Positions 24,823-32,563 of a stretch of DNA of 64,000 bases are shown piece after piece. Every line of letters begins with the position of its first letter. The stretch's first letter is position 1. The notes under the pieces are model-generated. The model was not told the DNA's origin, ran no database searches, and worked only from the letters and a program-made list of their open reading frames with translations. Source of the stretch: an uncultured Lachnospiraceae bacterium (GTDB taxonomy: Bacteria; Bacillota; Clostridia; Lachnospirales; Lachnospiraceae); NCBI GenBank assembly GCA_910587155.1, contig CAJULA010000007.1:1-64000 (forward strand). Reading direction: 5' to 3'. Position numbers and translations under genes: made by a program.

Positions 24823-25944
24823 TTATATTCTCTTCAATTCATACTGCCTGGTTCCAAGGCCGATCTTTTCAGCCTGTTCAAGCGTTGCTTTCCACTCGAT
24901 ATTGGGATTGGAATCCATAAAATGGTCATGGTGGCATTGCCAGTGCTCTTCGGCCAGGTGATCGCCAAGCTGGCTGTTTTCTATCGGTTTCGCATTGAGA
25001 CAGGCATCGGCACAGGCCTGATCCAGAGCGACCGGGTCGAAGCTTGCAAACATCCCGATATCCGGCAGAATGGGTGCATCATTTTCTCCGTGACAGTCAC
25101 AGTTCGGGCTGATATCCTGTACAAGAGAAATGTGGAAGCACGGGCGATTATGACAAACTGCCTGTGCATATTCTGCCATTTTGCGATCCAGCAATTCATT
25201 GGCACTGTCATTCTCACTGTAGATGGCATCAAAGCTGCAGGCACCGATACAGCGGCCGCAGCCTTTGCATTTATCATAATCAATAACGGCCTTTTTGTTC
25301 TCATAGGAGATGGCCTCACTGCCACATTCCCTGGCACAGCGCCCACAGCCACGGCAAAGTTCTCCATTTATGGAAGGTTTTCCGCTGGCATGCTGTTTCA
25401 TTTTTCCGGCACGGCTTCCGCAGCCCATGCCGATATTTTTAATGGCTCCCCCAAAACCGGTTAATTCATGTCCCTTGAAATGACTGAGACTGATCACGAC
25501 GTCCGCATCCATAATCGCCCTTCCGATCAAAGCCGTTTTACAATATTCGCCGTTTACCACCGGGACTTCGACCTCATCCGTTCCTCTGAGCCCGTCAGCA
25601 ATGATGATCTGACAGCCGGTCGTCGTCGTATTGAATCCGTTGAGATTTGCACAGTCCAGATGCTCCAGCGCATTCTTTCTGCTTCCAGGATAAAGGGTAT
25701 TGCAGTCTGTCAAAAAAGGCAGCCCTCCCTGCTCTTTGCACAAATCCGCCACGACTTTCGCATAGTTGGGACGCAGAAACGCCATATTTCCAAGTTCTCC
25801 GAAGTGCATTTTGATTGCTACAAATTTTCCCTCCATAGCAATATTTTTTATGCCTGCTGCAAGACAAAGCCTTTTTAACTTATCAAGCTGACTGATTCCT
25901 ATCGCACATCTGAAATCAGTAAAATATACCGTTGCTTTTTCCAT
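24823..25944 (-). CDS. DUF362 protein with two 4Fe-4S clusters
   Basis: 373 residues. An N-terminal DUF362 domain (VAIKMHFGELGNMAFLRPNY; SLSHFKGHELTGFGGAIKNI) is followed by a bacterial ferredoxin pair, CRGCGRCARECG and CKGCGRCIGACS (about 200-245). A DUF362 C-terminal part with further Cys/His follows (CDCHGEND; EEHWQCHHDHFMDSNP). Probably a cytoplasmic redox protein; the reaction is unknown. I chose the ATG at 25944 (GGAGG six bases before). Faces a MerR regulator across a promoter with a 19-bp spacer, which indicates MerR-type activation in response to an unknown, perhaps metal or redox, signal. Confidence 0.85.
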   Translation of the reverse strand: MEKATVYFTDFRCAIGISQLDKLKRLCLAAGIKNIAMEGKFVAIKMHFGELGNMAFLRPNYAKVVADLCKEQGGLPFLTDCNTLYPGSRKNALEHLDCANLNGFNTTTTGCQIIIADGLRGTDEVEVPVVNGEYCKTALIGRAIMDADVVISLSHFKGHELTGFGGAIKNIGMGCGSRAGKMKQHASGKPSINGELCRGCGRCARECGSEAISYENKKAVIDYDKCKGCGRCIGACSFDAIYSENDSANELLDRKMAEYAQAVCHNRPCFHISLVQDISPNCDCHGENDAPILPDIGMFASFDPVALDQACADACLNAKPIENSQLGDHLAEEHWQCHHDHFMDSNPNIEWKATLEQAEKIGLGTRQYELKRI

Positions 25945-25983
25945 ATAGATCCTCCTTCTCAAAAGTTATCTTTACCTTTACAA

Positions 25984-26014
25984 ATATTACCATTTAAAGT
26001 ATACTTTAAGTCAA
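25984..26014 (-). promoter_or_regulatory. MerR-type promoter/operator of the DUF362 gene
   Basis: Minus strand TTGACT (26014-26009), 19-bp spacer, TAATAT (25989-25984). Overlapping the spacer is the perfect 16-bp palindrome TTAAAGTATACTTTAA (25994-26009). The over-long spacer with a central palindrome is the hallmark of promoters untwisted by MerR-family activators. Confidence 0.82.
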
Positions 26015-26067
26015 GTTTTTTCTGATCCCCAATTTGCGGATCACCATCCATGGGAGGAAATATTCTT

Positions 26068-26493
26068 ATGAAAACATATTCTATCAGGGAAATATCGGAT
26101 CTGTTTTCCGTCCCGTCCTCTACCCTTCGCTATTACGAGAGCGAAGGGCTTCTCGTAAACGTACAGAGAAACGCTTCCGGGCAGAGAGTCTATACAGAAG
26201 AGCATAAGGAACGAATCCGGTGTATTCACTGTTTTAAACGGACAGGTATGACAATCTCACAGCTTCGGACCCTGTTTCGCTATGAAGAGAATGAAGCAGA
26301 ACACATCAATGAGATTATCGGCCTGCTGGAAGCACAGGAACAGTGCGTATCTGAACAGCTTAGCCATCTTAAAGAAGATTTTCTGCATATACAAAGAAAA
26401 GTGAACTACTACAAAACAGTCAAAAAATCCTTTGAACAGGGGACCCCGCGCCCCCATTGGACAGAGTGTGAAGAGAAAGCTCCGGCCCGATAA
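26068..26493 (+). CDS. MerR-family transcriptional regulator
   Basis: 141 residues from the ATG at 26068 (GGGAGG upstream; MKTYSIREISDLFSVPSSTL). The winged HTH (RYYESEGLL, then NASGQRVYTEEHKERIRCIH) and the dimerisation helix (GLLEAQEQCVSEQLSHLKED) are standard. A CIHC pair sits in the linker to the dimerisation helix (RCIHCFKRTGMTI); it might sense redox or metal, but no C-terminal metal-binding loop like that of MerR/CueR is present. Divergent from the DUF362 gene across the 19-bp-spacer operator, its likely target. Confidence 0.9.
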   Translation: MKTYSIREISDLFSVPSSTLRYYESEGLLVNVQRNASGQRVYTEEHKERIRCIHCFKRTGMTISQLRTLFRYEENEAEHINEIIGLLEAQEQCVSEQLSHLKEDFLHIQRKVNYYKTVKKSFEQGTPRPHWTECEEKAPAR

Positions 26494-26500
26494 GCCGCAA

Positions 26501-26530
26501 AAAAAGGAACGGTGATTCGTTCCTTTTTGT
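26501..26530 (+). terminator. Intrinsic terminator after merR-type gene
   Basis: AAAAAGGAACG-gtgatt-CGTTCCTTTTT then GTTCTC; symmetrical A/T flanks make it bidirectional, also serving the convergent sipL-like gene. Confidence 0.8.
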
Positions 26531-26538
26531 TCTCTTTC

Positions 26539-28080
26539 CTATCTCACAATCAATATCTTCTCTCCTGCCTTGAGCAGATCACTTCCAAGATGGTTCGTTT
26601 CGCGGATCTGGTCAAGGGGCACGTAGTATTTCTTCCCCAGTTTCCAGAGATCATCCCCTTCTTTGGCCACATAGACCACAATGGTAGGCAGTTCCTTGAT
26701 CACATCCATATCCGGTTCCGAAATGGAAATATCGGTGATCGTTTCCTCTTCACTGCTGCAGAAACCCAGCAGTGAGAAGCCCAGCACTGCTTTGACATCC
26801 AGTTCGCTGCCGCTGAGCGAAGTTACCGAAAGCTGTTCAATCACAGGCGTAATATTGTAGTCACAGGCATGACTGATTCCCGGCGCTTCCAGTTCATGGC
26901 GGAAGGGCACTTCTGTCTGCACACAAAAAAGCCCTTTTTCCTCATTTGCAAGATATATTGCTTCCACACTCAGCGTTCCTGTCAGTTCGACACCATCCTC
27001 CAAAAGCTCTGTGCTGTCTATGGACACTTCTCCGCCACAGTGACAGATTTCCGTCATATCCGGAAGACCTGCCGGCAGTCTGACCTGCTCCGCGATTTTC
27101 GTCCTGCCGGAAAGACGCAGCATCAGCCGGCTGAAAATCCCCTGTTTCGTGACCGCCTGCACATCTTTGGAAACCCCATATACATCTGCCAGTGCCTCTA
27201 CCTGTTCTTCCTCATAGAGACGGATATCCAGGTCAAGTACCAGGTCAAGACACACCACCCTCTCTTCCCCGTCAAAATCGCTTCTCACTTCGACTTCGTT
27301 GTGACTGATCTGCCAGGAAATGTCCGGTATCATCGTCTCCCTGCTGCCCTGACACTCCAGAATTTCCCGAAAAGGAATGATCTTTTCAAAACACTTCAGC
27401 GGCCGCTCTTCCCCCTCGCCCTCATAGAGCAGAAACACCTGAATCTCACCCTGCGCCGCAATCTGTTCGTTGAGTGCTTCGAAGCTCATGCCGGAAATCC
27501 GCACATCTTCCCAGACAATCTCAAAAATATTGGGAAAACTCTTTGGCATCTCAATCTCTTCCTTGAAGCGGAGGATGTCTTTTTTCTGAATGGCAATCTC
27601 AGTCAGAGAGAGCATGGTCTTCCTTGTCTCTACCGGCTCATCATGATACAGCTCTACCGCAATTTCCTCATCATACAATTCTTCTACGGAAAGCGCCAGT
27701 GAAATCAGAGCCCGGATACTCAGTTTTCTGGAGTTGATCATATCAATGCTCAGATCTTCCAGTACCGGCACCGCTTCCACATTGTCTCCGTTTCGGACGC
27801 CGTCCATATACACCTGCTCCTCAAAAGGAAGCTGGCCGTCCATACAGCTCACCGCACCGTCCTGCGCGGCATAAAGAATACGGAATTCCAACTTTCCCTT
27901 TACGTTCACATGATCCTCTGCAGGTTTGACTTCCTCGGCCACCGCCCTGCCTTTTCTGAGTATGATCCGTTCCATATCAGGCTTTTGCTCCGGTACATTC
28001 CGGTCATCCTCCAGTGTGGTCTGTGTACCTGCCCTGCATTTTATACGATCCATATGTATATTTTTCTTCACCAATTCCAT
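26539..28080 (-). CDS. sipL: SPOCS (DUF3794) and LysM spore morphogenesis protein, SipL-like
   Basis: 513 residues: three repeats of the SPOCS/DUF3794 fold (about 35-150, 180-300, 320-455), each with the VxGxLxxxxxY pattern (VNVKGKLEFRILYAAQDGAV; ELTGTLSVEAIYLANEEKGL). They are followed by a C-terminal LysM (VYVAKEGDDLWKLGKKYYVP, then NHLGSDLLKAGEKILIV). In Clostridioides difficile, SipL has this layout and binds SpoIVA through LysM to anchor the spore coat. GGGAGG precedes the ATG, and a sigma-E-like promoter lies at 28112-28141, in line with mother-cell expression. No signal peptide. Confidence 0.88.
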   Translation of the reverse strand: MELVKKNIHMDRIKCRAGTQTTLEDDRNVPEQKPDMERIILRKGRAVAEEVKPAEDHVNVKGKLEFRILYAAQDGAVSCMDGQLPFEEQVYMDGVRNGDNVEAVPVLEDLSIDMINSRKLSIRALISLALSVEELYDEEIAVELYHDEPVETRKTMLSLTEIAIQKKDILRFKEEIEMPKSFPNIFEIVWEDVRISGMSFEALNEQIAAQGEIQVFLLYEGEGEERPLKCFEKIIPFREILECQGSRETMIPDISWQISHNEVEVRSDFDGEERVVCLDLVLDLDIRLYEEEQVEALADVYGVSKDVQAVTKQGIFSRLMLRLSGRTKIAEQVRLPAGLPDMTEICHCGGEVSIDSTELLEDGVELTGTLSVEAIYLANEEKGLFCVQTEVPFRHELEAPGISHACDYNITPVIEQLSVTSLSGSELDVKAVLGFSLLGFCSSEEETITDISISEPDMDVIKELPTIVVYVAKEGDDLWKLGKKYYVPLDQIRETNHLGSDLLKAGEKILIVR

Positions 28081-28111
28081 AAAAAAATACCTCCCTGCGT
28101 CTCCTTACACT

Positions 28112-28141
28112 AAGGTATGACACAGAGAGGTAGTTTATGCA
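28112..28141 (-). promoter_or_regulatory. Sigma-E-like promoter of sipL
   Basis: Minus strand TGCATAAA (28141-28134), 14-bp spacer, CATACCTT (28119-28112). The spacing equals that of the spoIIID promoter in this window, and the -10 shares CATAC. It lies in the 71-bp gap after pyrD, so sipL is uncoupled from the pyrimidine operon. Confidence 0.55.
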
Positions 28142-28151
28142 TTCTGTATTG

Positions 28152-29069
28152 TTATCTCTCACGGGACTGAACACAGCCGATTATTTCATGGATATCTTCC
28201 ACACCGTTTTGTTCCATATAATCCTCAATCCCTCTGATCACCTCTGTCACAGCACTGGGGTTTGTAAAGCTGGCCGCGCCTACGCTCACCGCCGTGGCAC
28301 CCGCCATCAGAAACTCCAGCGCATCCTCGCCGCAGGTGATGCCGCCCATTCCGATGATTGGTATTTTCACCGTCTGTGCGCACTGGTAGACCATGCGTAC
28401 CGCAACCGGCCGGATGGCGGGGCCGGAGAGGCCGCCTGTCTTATTGGCCAGAGCAAAGGTACGTTTGTGGATATCAATTTTCATTCCGGTCAGGGTGTTA
28501 ATCAGGGAAATCGCATCGGCGCCTGCCGCCTCGGCCGCTCGTGCCATTTCCGTGATATCCGTTACATTGGGACTCAGCTTCATGATAATGGGCACTGTGG
28601 CCTTTTTTTTGATCCGTGAGGTAATATCATACAGAGAATCGGCGTTTTGTCCAAAGGCAATGGCCCCTTCTTTTACATTGGGGCAGGAGACATTGATCTC
28701 CAGCATATCCGCTCTGCTCCCTGCCAGCCGTTCCACCACTGTCACATATTCTTCCACACTTTTTCCGCATACATTCACGATAACCCTTGTATCGTACTGC
28801 GCAAGAAAGGGCAGATCCCGCTGCAGAAAGACATCAATACCGGGATTCTGCAGCCCAATGGCATTGAGCATACCACCGTACACTTCTGCGATGCGCGGCG
28901 TGGGATTTCCCGGCCAGGGCGTGGACGCCACCCCTTTTGTCACCACCGCTCCAAGTGTATTCAAATCGACAAATTCGCTGTATTCCATGCCGGAGCCAAA
29001 GGTACCGGAAGCCGTCATGACCGGATTTTTAAAAGTAACACCTGCTATTGATACTTCCGTCTTTTTCAT
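28152..29069 (-). CDS. pyrD: Dihydroorotate dehydrogenase B, catalytic subunit
   Basis: Oxidises dihydroorotate to orotate using FMN, passing electrons through PyrK to NAD+. At 305 residues it is a class 1B enzyme: catalytic base Cys129 in NVSCPNVKEG (class 1A/B use Cys, class 2 Ser), FMN loop GMGGITCGEDALEFLMAGAT, and substrate motif NTLTGMKID. Start overlaps the pyrK stop (29066-29069, ATGA). Last gene of the pyrC-pyrK-pyrD operon. Confidence 0.96.
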   Translation of the reverse strand: MKKTEVSIAGVTFKNPVMTASGTFGSGMEYSEFVDLNTLGAVVTKGVASTPWPGNPTPRIAEVYGGMLNAIGLQNPGIDVFLQRDLPFLAQYDTRVIVNVCGKSVEEYVTVVERLAGSRADMLEINVSCPNVKEGAIAFGQNADSLYDITSRIKKKATVPIIMKLSPNVTDITEMARAAEAAGADAISLINTLTGMKIDIHKRTFALANKTGGLSGPAIRPVAVRMVYQCAQTVKIPIIGMGGITCGEDALEFLMAGATAVSVGAASFTNPSAVTEVIRGIEDYMEQNGVEDIHEIIGCVQSRER

Positions 29070-29836
29070 ATGTCTACCTCGCCTGCCTCAAATACCGGCC
29101 CTTCCGTACAGATCCTTGCATTGTTCACATGAGAATGTCCGTCCCTTCTCACCGTCCTGCATACGCAGCCCAGACAGGCGCCTATACCGCACGCCATCCG
29201 CTCTTCCAGAGACAGATAGGCCGGTATCCCTTTTTCCTGCGCATACGCCTTAACGGCCCGCAGCATGGGCATCGGCCCACAGGCATAGAGAATCTCTCCG
29301 TCCGGCGCATATGCCCGCAAGGCATCCAGCACATTGCCCCGTATCCCCACGCTTCCGTCTTCCGTAGCCGCATGGAAATCACCCAGCTTCGCCAGCTCCT
29401 CTTTTAAAAACAGCCTGTCATCACGATATCCCGCCAATATGGTCTTCTCTCCGGGCAGCGCCTTTGCCAGCTGCACAAGGGGCGGGATTCCGATACCGCC
29501 TCCCAGCAGAACCGCATGTCTGCCAACTGCCTCCTCCACCGGAAATCCGTTGCCCAGTGTCCCCATAACCGCAATTTCCTCTCCCGCCTGATAAGCGGAA
29601 AACTCTCTGGTTCCTTTCCCTGCCACCCGGTATACCATGCGCAGTCTGGTTTGCTCCGCCTCACAGATACTGATGGGACGCGGCAGAAGCGTACTCTCTG
29701 CCTTCGGATACACCATCACGAACTGCCCCGGCCGCGCTTGTGCTCCCAGCCCCGTCTCTATCCACATGTCAAAAATATCCGGCGCAATTTCATTCTGCGA
29801 TATGACCCTGCCTGTCACTTTCTTCTTTTGTTTCAT
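29066..29836 (-). CDS. pyrK: Dihydroorotate dehydrogenase B, electron-transfer subunit
   Basis: FAD and 2Fe-2S subunit that passes electrons from PyrD to NAD+. 256 residues from the ATG at 29836 (GGAGGGAGG upstream): FAD-binding RPISIC-type motif, NAD-binding GGGIGIPPLVQLAK, and the C-terminal cluster motif CGIGACLGCVC with a further downstream Cys (ARICTEGPVF). The long ORF back to 30010 lies within pyrC and is not credible. Overlaps the 3' end of pyrC by 47 bp, so translation is probably coupled. Confidence 0.95.
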   Translation of the reverse strand: MKQKKKVTGRVISQNEIAPDIFDMWIETGLGAQARPGQFVMVYPKAESTLLPRPISICEAEQTRLRMVYRVAGKGTREFSAYQAGEEIAVMGTLGNGFPVEEAVGRHAVLLGGGIGIPPLVQLAKALPGEKTILAGYRDDRLFLKEELAKLGDFHAATEDGSVGIRGNVLDALRAYAPDGEILYACGPMPMLRAVKAYAQEKGIPAYLSLEERMACGIGACLGCVCRTVRRDGHSHVNNARICTEGPVFEAGEVDI

Positions 29837-31127
29837 ATATAAGCCTCCCTCCGCACACAGTAGCCTCCACTTTTCCGCACAGTTCCCAACCGGTAAACGG
29901 AGAGTTGCACGCTTTGGAAACAAACCGTTCCACCTTCCACCGCTTATCCGCATCAAAAATAACCAGATCCGCAGGCGCTCCTTCCGCGAGATACCCTCTG
30001 TCAAGGCCATACATCCGCGCAGGATTCCAGGTCATTTTTTCAAGAAGTGACATAAGCGTCATCTCCCCTGTCTTCACCAGACTGGTAATGCCCAGGGCCA
30101 GCGCCGTCTCCAGGCCAATGATACCACTGGGAGCCAGCGTAATGGGTTTTTCTTTTTCCTCTTTCCCATGGGGGGCGTGATCCGTGGCAATGAGGTCAAT
30201 GGTATCATCCCGCAGCCCTTCTATAATCGCCTTCCTGTCCGCCTCTTCCCTGAGCGGCGGGTTCATTTTTGCCAGCGTGCCATATTTTATCGCAGCGTCC
30301 TGCGTCAGCGTAAAATGGTGGGGGGTAGCCTCGGCATGAACCTGCACATTGTTCTCTTTCGCACACCGGATCAGTTCCACCGCCTCTTTCGTACTGATAT
30401 GTTGAAAATTTACAACAGCGCCGCTCTCCTGTGCCAGCCGGATATCGCGTTCCACCATACGGATCTCCGCTTCGCGGGGAGATCCGCCGATCCCAAAATG
30501 CACGGAAGCCGCCCCTGCATGAATACCGTTGTTGACAATACAGACCGGATCCTCTTCATGAAAGCTCAGAACCGCGCCCAGCTCTGCCGCCTTTTTCATC
30601 GCCTGCCTCGCCGTCTCTTCTCCCAGAGGTATGCCATCATCGGTAAAACCGACTGCTCCTGCCGCCAGCAGCCCTTCCATATCTGTCAGTTCCTTCCCCT
30701 GTAGCCCCTTTGTCACGGCGGCGCAGCTCTCCACATGGATGCCTGTCCCTTTTCCTTTTTCCAGCACATAGGCAAGCACTTCACCGTTATCCACCGCCGG
30801 TCTGGTATTGGCCATCAGCACGACGGTGGTAAATCCTCCTCTGGCCGCAGCCCTGCTGCCGCTCACAATATCTTCTTTGTACACAAAACCCGGATCTCTG
30901 AAATGCGCATGTACATCCACTAACCCGGGCGCCACAATCAGCCCCCTGGCATCAAACTCCCGCAGCCCTGCCCGCCCGGCCAGATCCGTCCAGCGGCAGC
31001 AGTCTCCCATACGCAGAATCTTGCCTTCGCCTGTCAGAATATCCACTTCGCCTTCCTGTCCTGTCCTGGGGTCGATCACATATCCGTTTTTAATCAAAAA
31101 CAGATCCTGTATCTTTTGTCTCTCCAC
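29790..31127 (-). CDS. pyrC: Dihydroorotase
   Basis: Cyclises carbamoyl-aspartate to dihydroorotate. 445 residues. Metal ligands: DVHAHFRDPG (HxH), His in SFHEEDP, His in NFQHIST, and Asp in ATDHAPH. These define the class I (type-II Bacillus-like) enzyme. The ORF opens at 31190, but a GTG at 31127 (VERQKIQDLFLIKNGYVIDP) with GGGAGG eight bases upstream matches the family start better; the ATG at 31190 overlaps the preceding gene's stop. Followed by pyrK and pyrD. Confidence 0.94.
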   Translation of the reverse strand: MERQKIQDLFLIKNGYVIDPRTGQEGEVDILTGEGKILRMGDCCRWTDLAGRAGLREFDARGLIVAPGLVDVHAHFRDPGFVYKEDIVSGSRAAARGGFTTVVLMANTRPAVDNGEVLAYVLEKGKGTGIHVESCAAVTKGLQGKELTDMEGLLAAGAVGFTDDGIPLGEETARQAMKKAAELGAVLSFHEEDPVCIVNNGIHAGAASVHFGIGGSPREAEIRMVERDIRLAQESGAVVNFQHISTKEAVELIRCAKENNVQVHAEATPHHFTLTQDAAIKYGTLAKMNPPLREEADRKAIIEGLRDDTIDLIATDHAPHGKEEKEKPITLAPSGIIGLETALALGITSLVKTGEMTLMSLLEKMTWNPARMYGLDRGYLAEGAPADLVIFDADKRWKVERFVSKACNSPFTGWELCGKVEATVCGGRLIYETKEESDRQGHIAE

Positions 31128-31189
31128 AATCTCATCCTCCCGGCTGCCGCCTCTCCCTTCTGTGTCTGCACTGTTACTTCCTGTCATCA

Positions 31190-31639
31190 TTATTCAAACA
31201 CAACCGCTTTATCCGTTTTCTCCAGTTTTACCACAATATACGGATATGACGGACTTTCCGCTTTGTTTTCCCCTGCGGAAGGCCCCAGCAGATTGGTATG
31301 GACATACACCGCATTTTCCGTCTCATACAGCTCTGTTACGGAAATGCTGTACCCGCCGGTCGGCTGCCTGCCATATCCCACACATATGTACAGTTCATTC
31401 TCATCCGCAAAGGTAAATCGGAAACTCTCCGCCTTCTGTTCTTCCACCATCTCCTGCAGTTCCGCAGGAAGCTGTTCCCCGGAAAGCACTGTAAATTTCA
31501 GATCTCTTAACTTCGCTGTCTTATCCGCACTTTTTCCGCATCCGATCATGATCGCTGTCATGGCCAGCAAAAGCAGCACCTGCACCCCCTTCCTGAGCCA
31601 TCCTCTTCCTGCCCCCGCAGCTATGATTCCCTCTCTCAT
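31190..31639 (-). CDS. Lipoprotein with PrcB C-terminal-like domain
   Basis: About 149 residues. A basic N-terminus and hydrophobic segment (VQVLLLLAMTAIMIGC) end in a lipobox-like IGC, so it is exported and probably lipidated. The mature part has the motif CVGYGRQPTGGYSISV of the PrcB_C domain (protease-complex-inhibitor type, known for Treponema PrcB), followed by beta strands (AVYVHTNLLGPSAG; YPYIVVKLEKTDKAVVFE). It has the whole domain and little else. The start is uncertain: ATG at 31639 or a TTG at 31669. Its stop touches the pyrC ORF start, but functional linkage to pyrimidine synthesis is unlikely. Confidence 0.7.
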   Translation of the reverse strand: MREGIIAAGAGRGWLRKGVQVLLLLAMTAIMIGCGKSADKTAKLRDLKFTVLSGEQLPAELQEMVEEQKAESFRFTFADENELYICVGYGRQPTGGYSISVTELYETENAVYVHTNLLGPSAGENKAESPSYPYIVVKLEKTDKAVVFE

Positions 31640-31723
31640 CTGTTCCCATCCATTGCCTTTTATAACCAATATATGAATGTGAAAGGAAAAATATGAAAAA
31701 ACCTGTCCTCTTTTTTTTATTTT

Positions 31724-31753
31724 AAATATACAAATTTGTCATTTTGTATATTT
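31724..31753. repeat. Perfect 11-bp inverted repeat between divergent genes
   Basis: AAATATACAAA-tttgtcat-TTTGTATATTT, upstream of the plsC promoter and of the PrcB-like lipoprotein gene. Could be an operator shared by the two; no T-run pattern indicates a terminator. Confidence 0.5.
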
Positions 31754-31768
31754 AAGATTTCGATTTCA

Positions 31769-31797
31769 TTGCACAATATATCTCTTCTGGATATAAT
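31769..31797 (+). promoter_or_regulatory. plsC promoter
   Basis: TTGCAC (31769-31774), 17-bp spacer, TATAAT (31792-31797). Confidence 0.7.
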
Positions 31798-31826
31798 AAA
31801 AAAGAATTCTTATCAGGAGGGGTACT

Positions 31827-32561
31827 ATGCTTCGTTTCATTCTTACATCATCCTTTGTGATTCTGTTTCTTATTTTCAGTATTCCGATTCTCATCGCCGA
31901 ATGGATTATCGGAAAATATAATCCTGATTTAAAAAACAGATCTACGCAGGCCATGGTGCAGTGGGCCTTCCGCGGCTGCTCCATTCTGGCCGGCGTCGAT
32001 CTGGATGTGATCGGAACGGAAAATCTGCCGAAAGACGACGCCGTCCTTTATGTGGGCAATCACAGCAGCTATTTTGACATTGTCCTGACCTACCTGTGCT
32101 TTCCCGGGCCCACAGGCTATGTGGCCAAAGCGGAGATGAGCCGTCTGCCGCTGCTGTCCGTGTGGATGAAGAACATACACTGCCTGTTTCTGAACCGGGA
32201 CAATATCCGTGAAGGACTCAAAGCGATCCAGAAAGGCATCGAAGAACTCAAATCCGGCATTTCCATCTGCATCTTTCCGGAAGGTACGAGAAATACCAGT
32301 CCCGATACCATTCTTCCTTTCCACGAAGGAAGCTTCCGCATGGCAGAAAAAGCAAAATGCCCGATCATTCCCGTGAGCATCAATAATACCAGCGCCGTGT
32401 GGGAAGCCCATCTGCCTGCCATGAAAAAAGCGCATGTTATCATTGAATTCGGAGCGCCCATCTATCCGGAAACCCTGTCCCGGGAAGAGAGGAAGTTCCT
32501 GGGCGCCCATACCCGCAGAATCATACAGGCAAACTATGATAAAAACAAAAAACTGATCTGA
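31827..32561 (+). CDS. plsC: 1-acyl-sn-glycerol-3-phosphate acyltransferase
   Basis: Membrane enzyme that makes phosphatidic acid. 244 residues with an N-terminal transmembrane helix (FVILFLIFSIPILIAEWIIG). The acyltransferase motif I is NHSSYFD (HX4D), motif II-like LFLNRDN, motif III FPEGTRN and motif IV-like PIIPVSIN. ATG with CAGGAGGGG upstream and its own promoter. Transcribed toward murF, whose 3' end is three bases from its stop. Confidence 0.93.
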   Translation: MLRFILTSSFVILFLIFSIPILIAEWIIGKYNPDLKNRSTQAMVQWAFRGCSILAGVDLDVIGTENLPKDDAVLYVGNHSSYFDIVLTYLCFPGPTGYVAKAEMSRLPLLSVWMKNIHCLFLNRDNIREGLKAIQKGIEELKSGISICIFPEGTRNTSPDTILPFHEGSFRMAEKAKCPIIPVSINNTSAVWEAHLPAMKKAHVIIEFGAPIYPETLSREERKFLGAHTRRIIQANYDKNKKLI

Positions 32562-32563
32562 CC

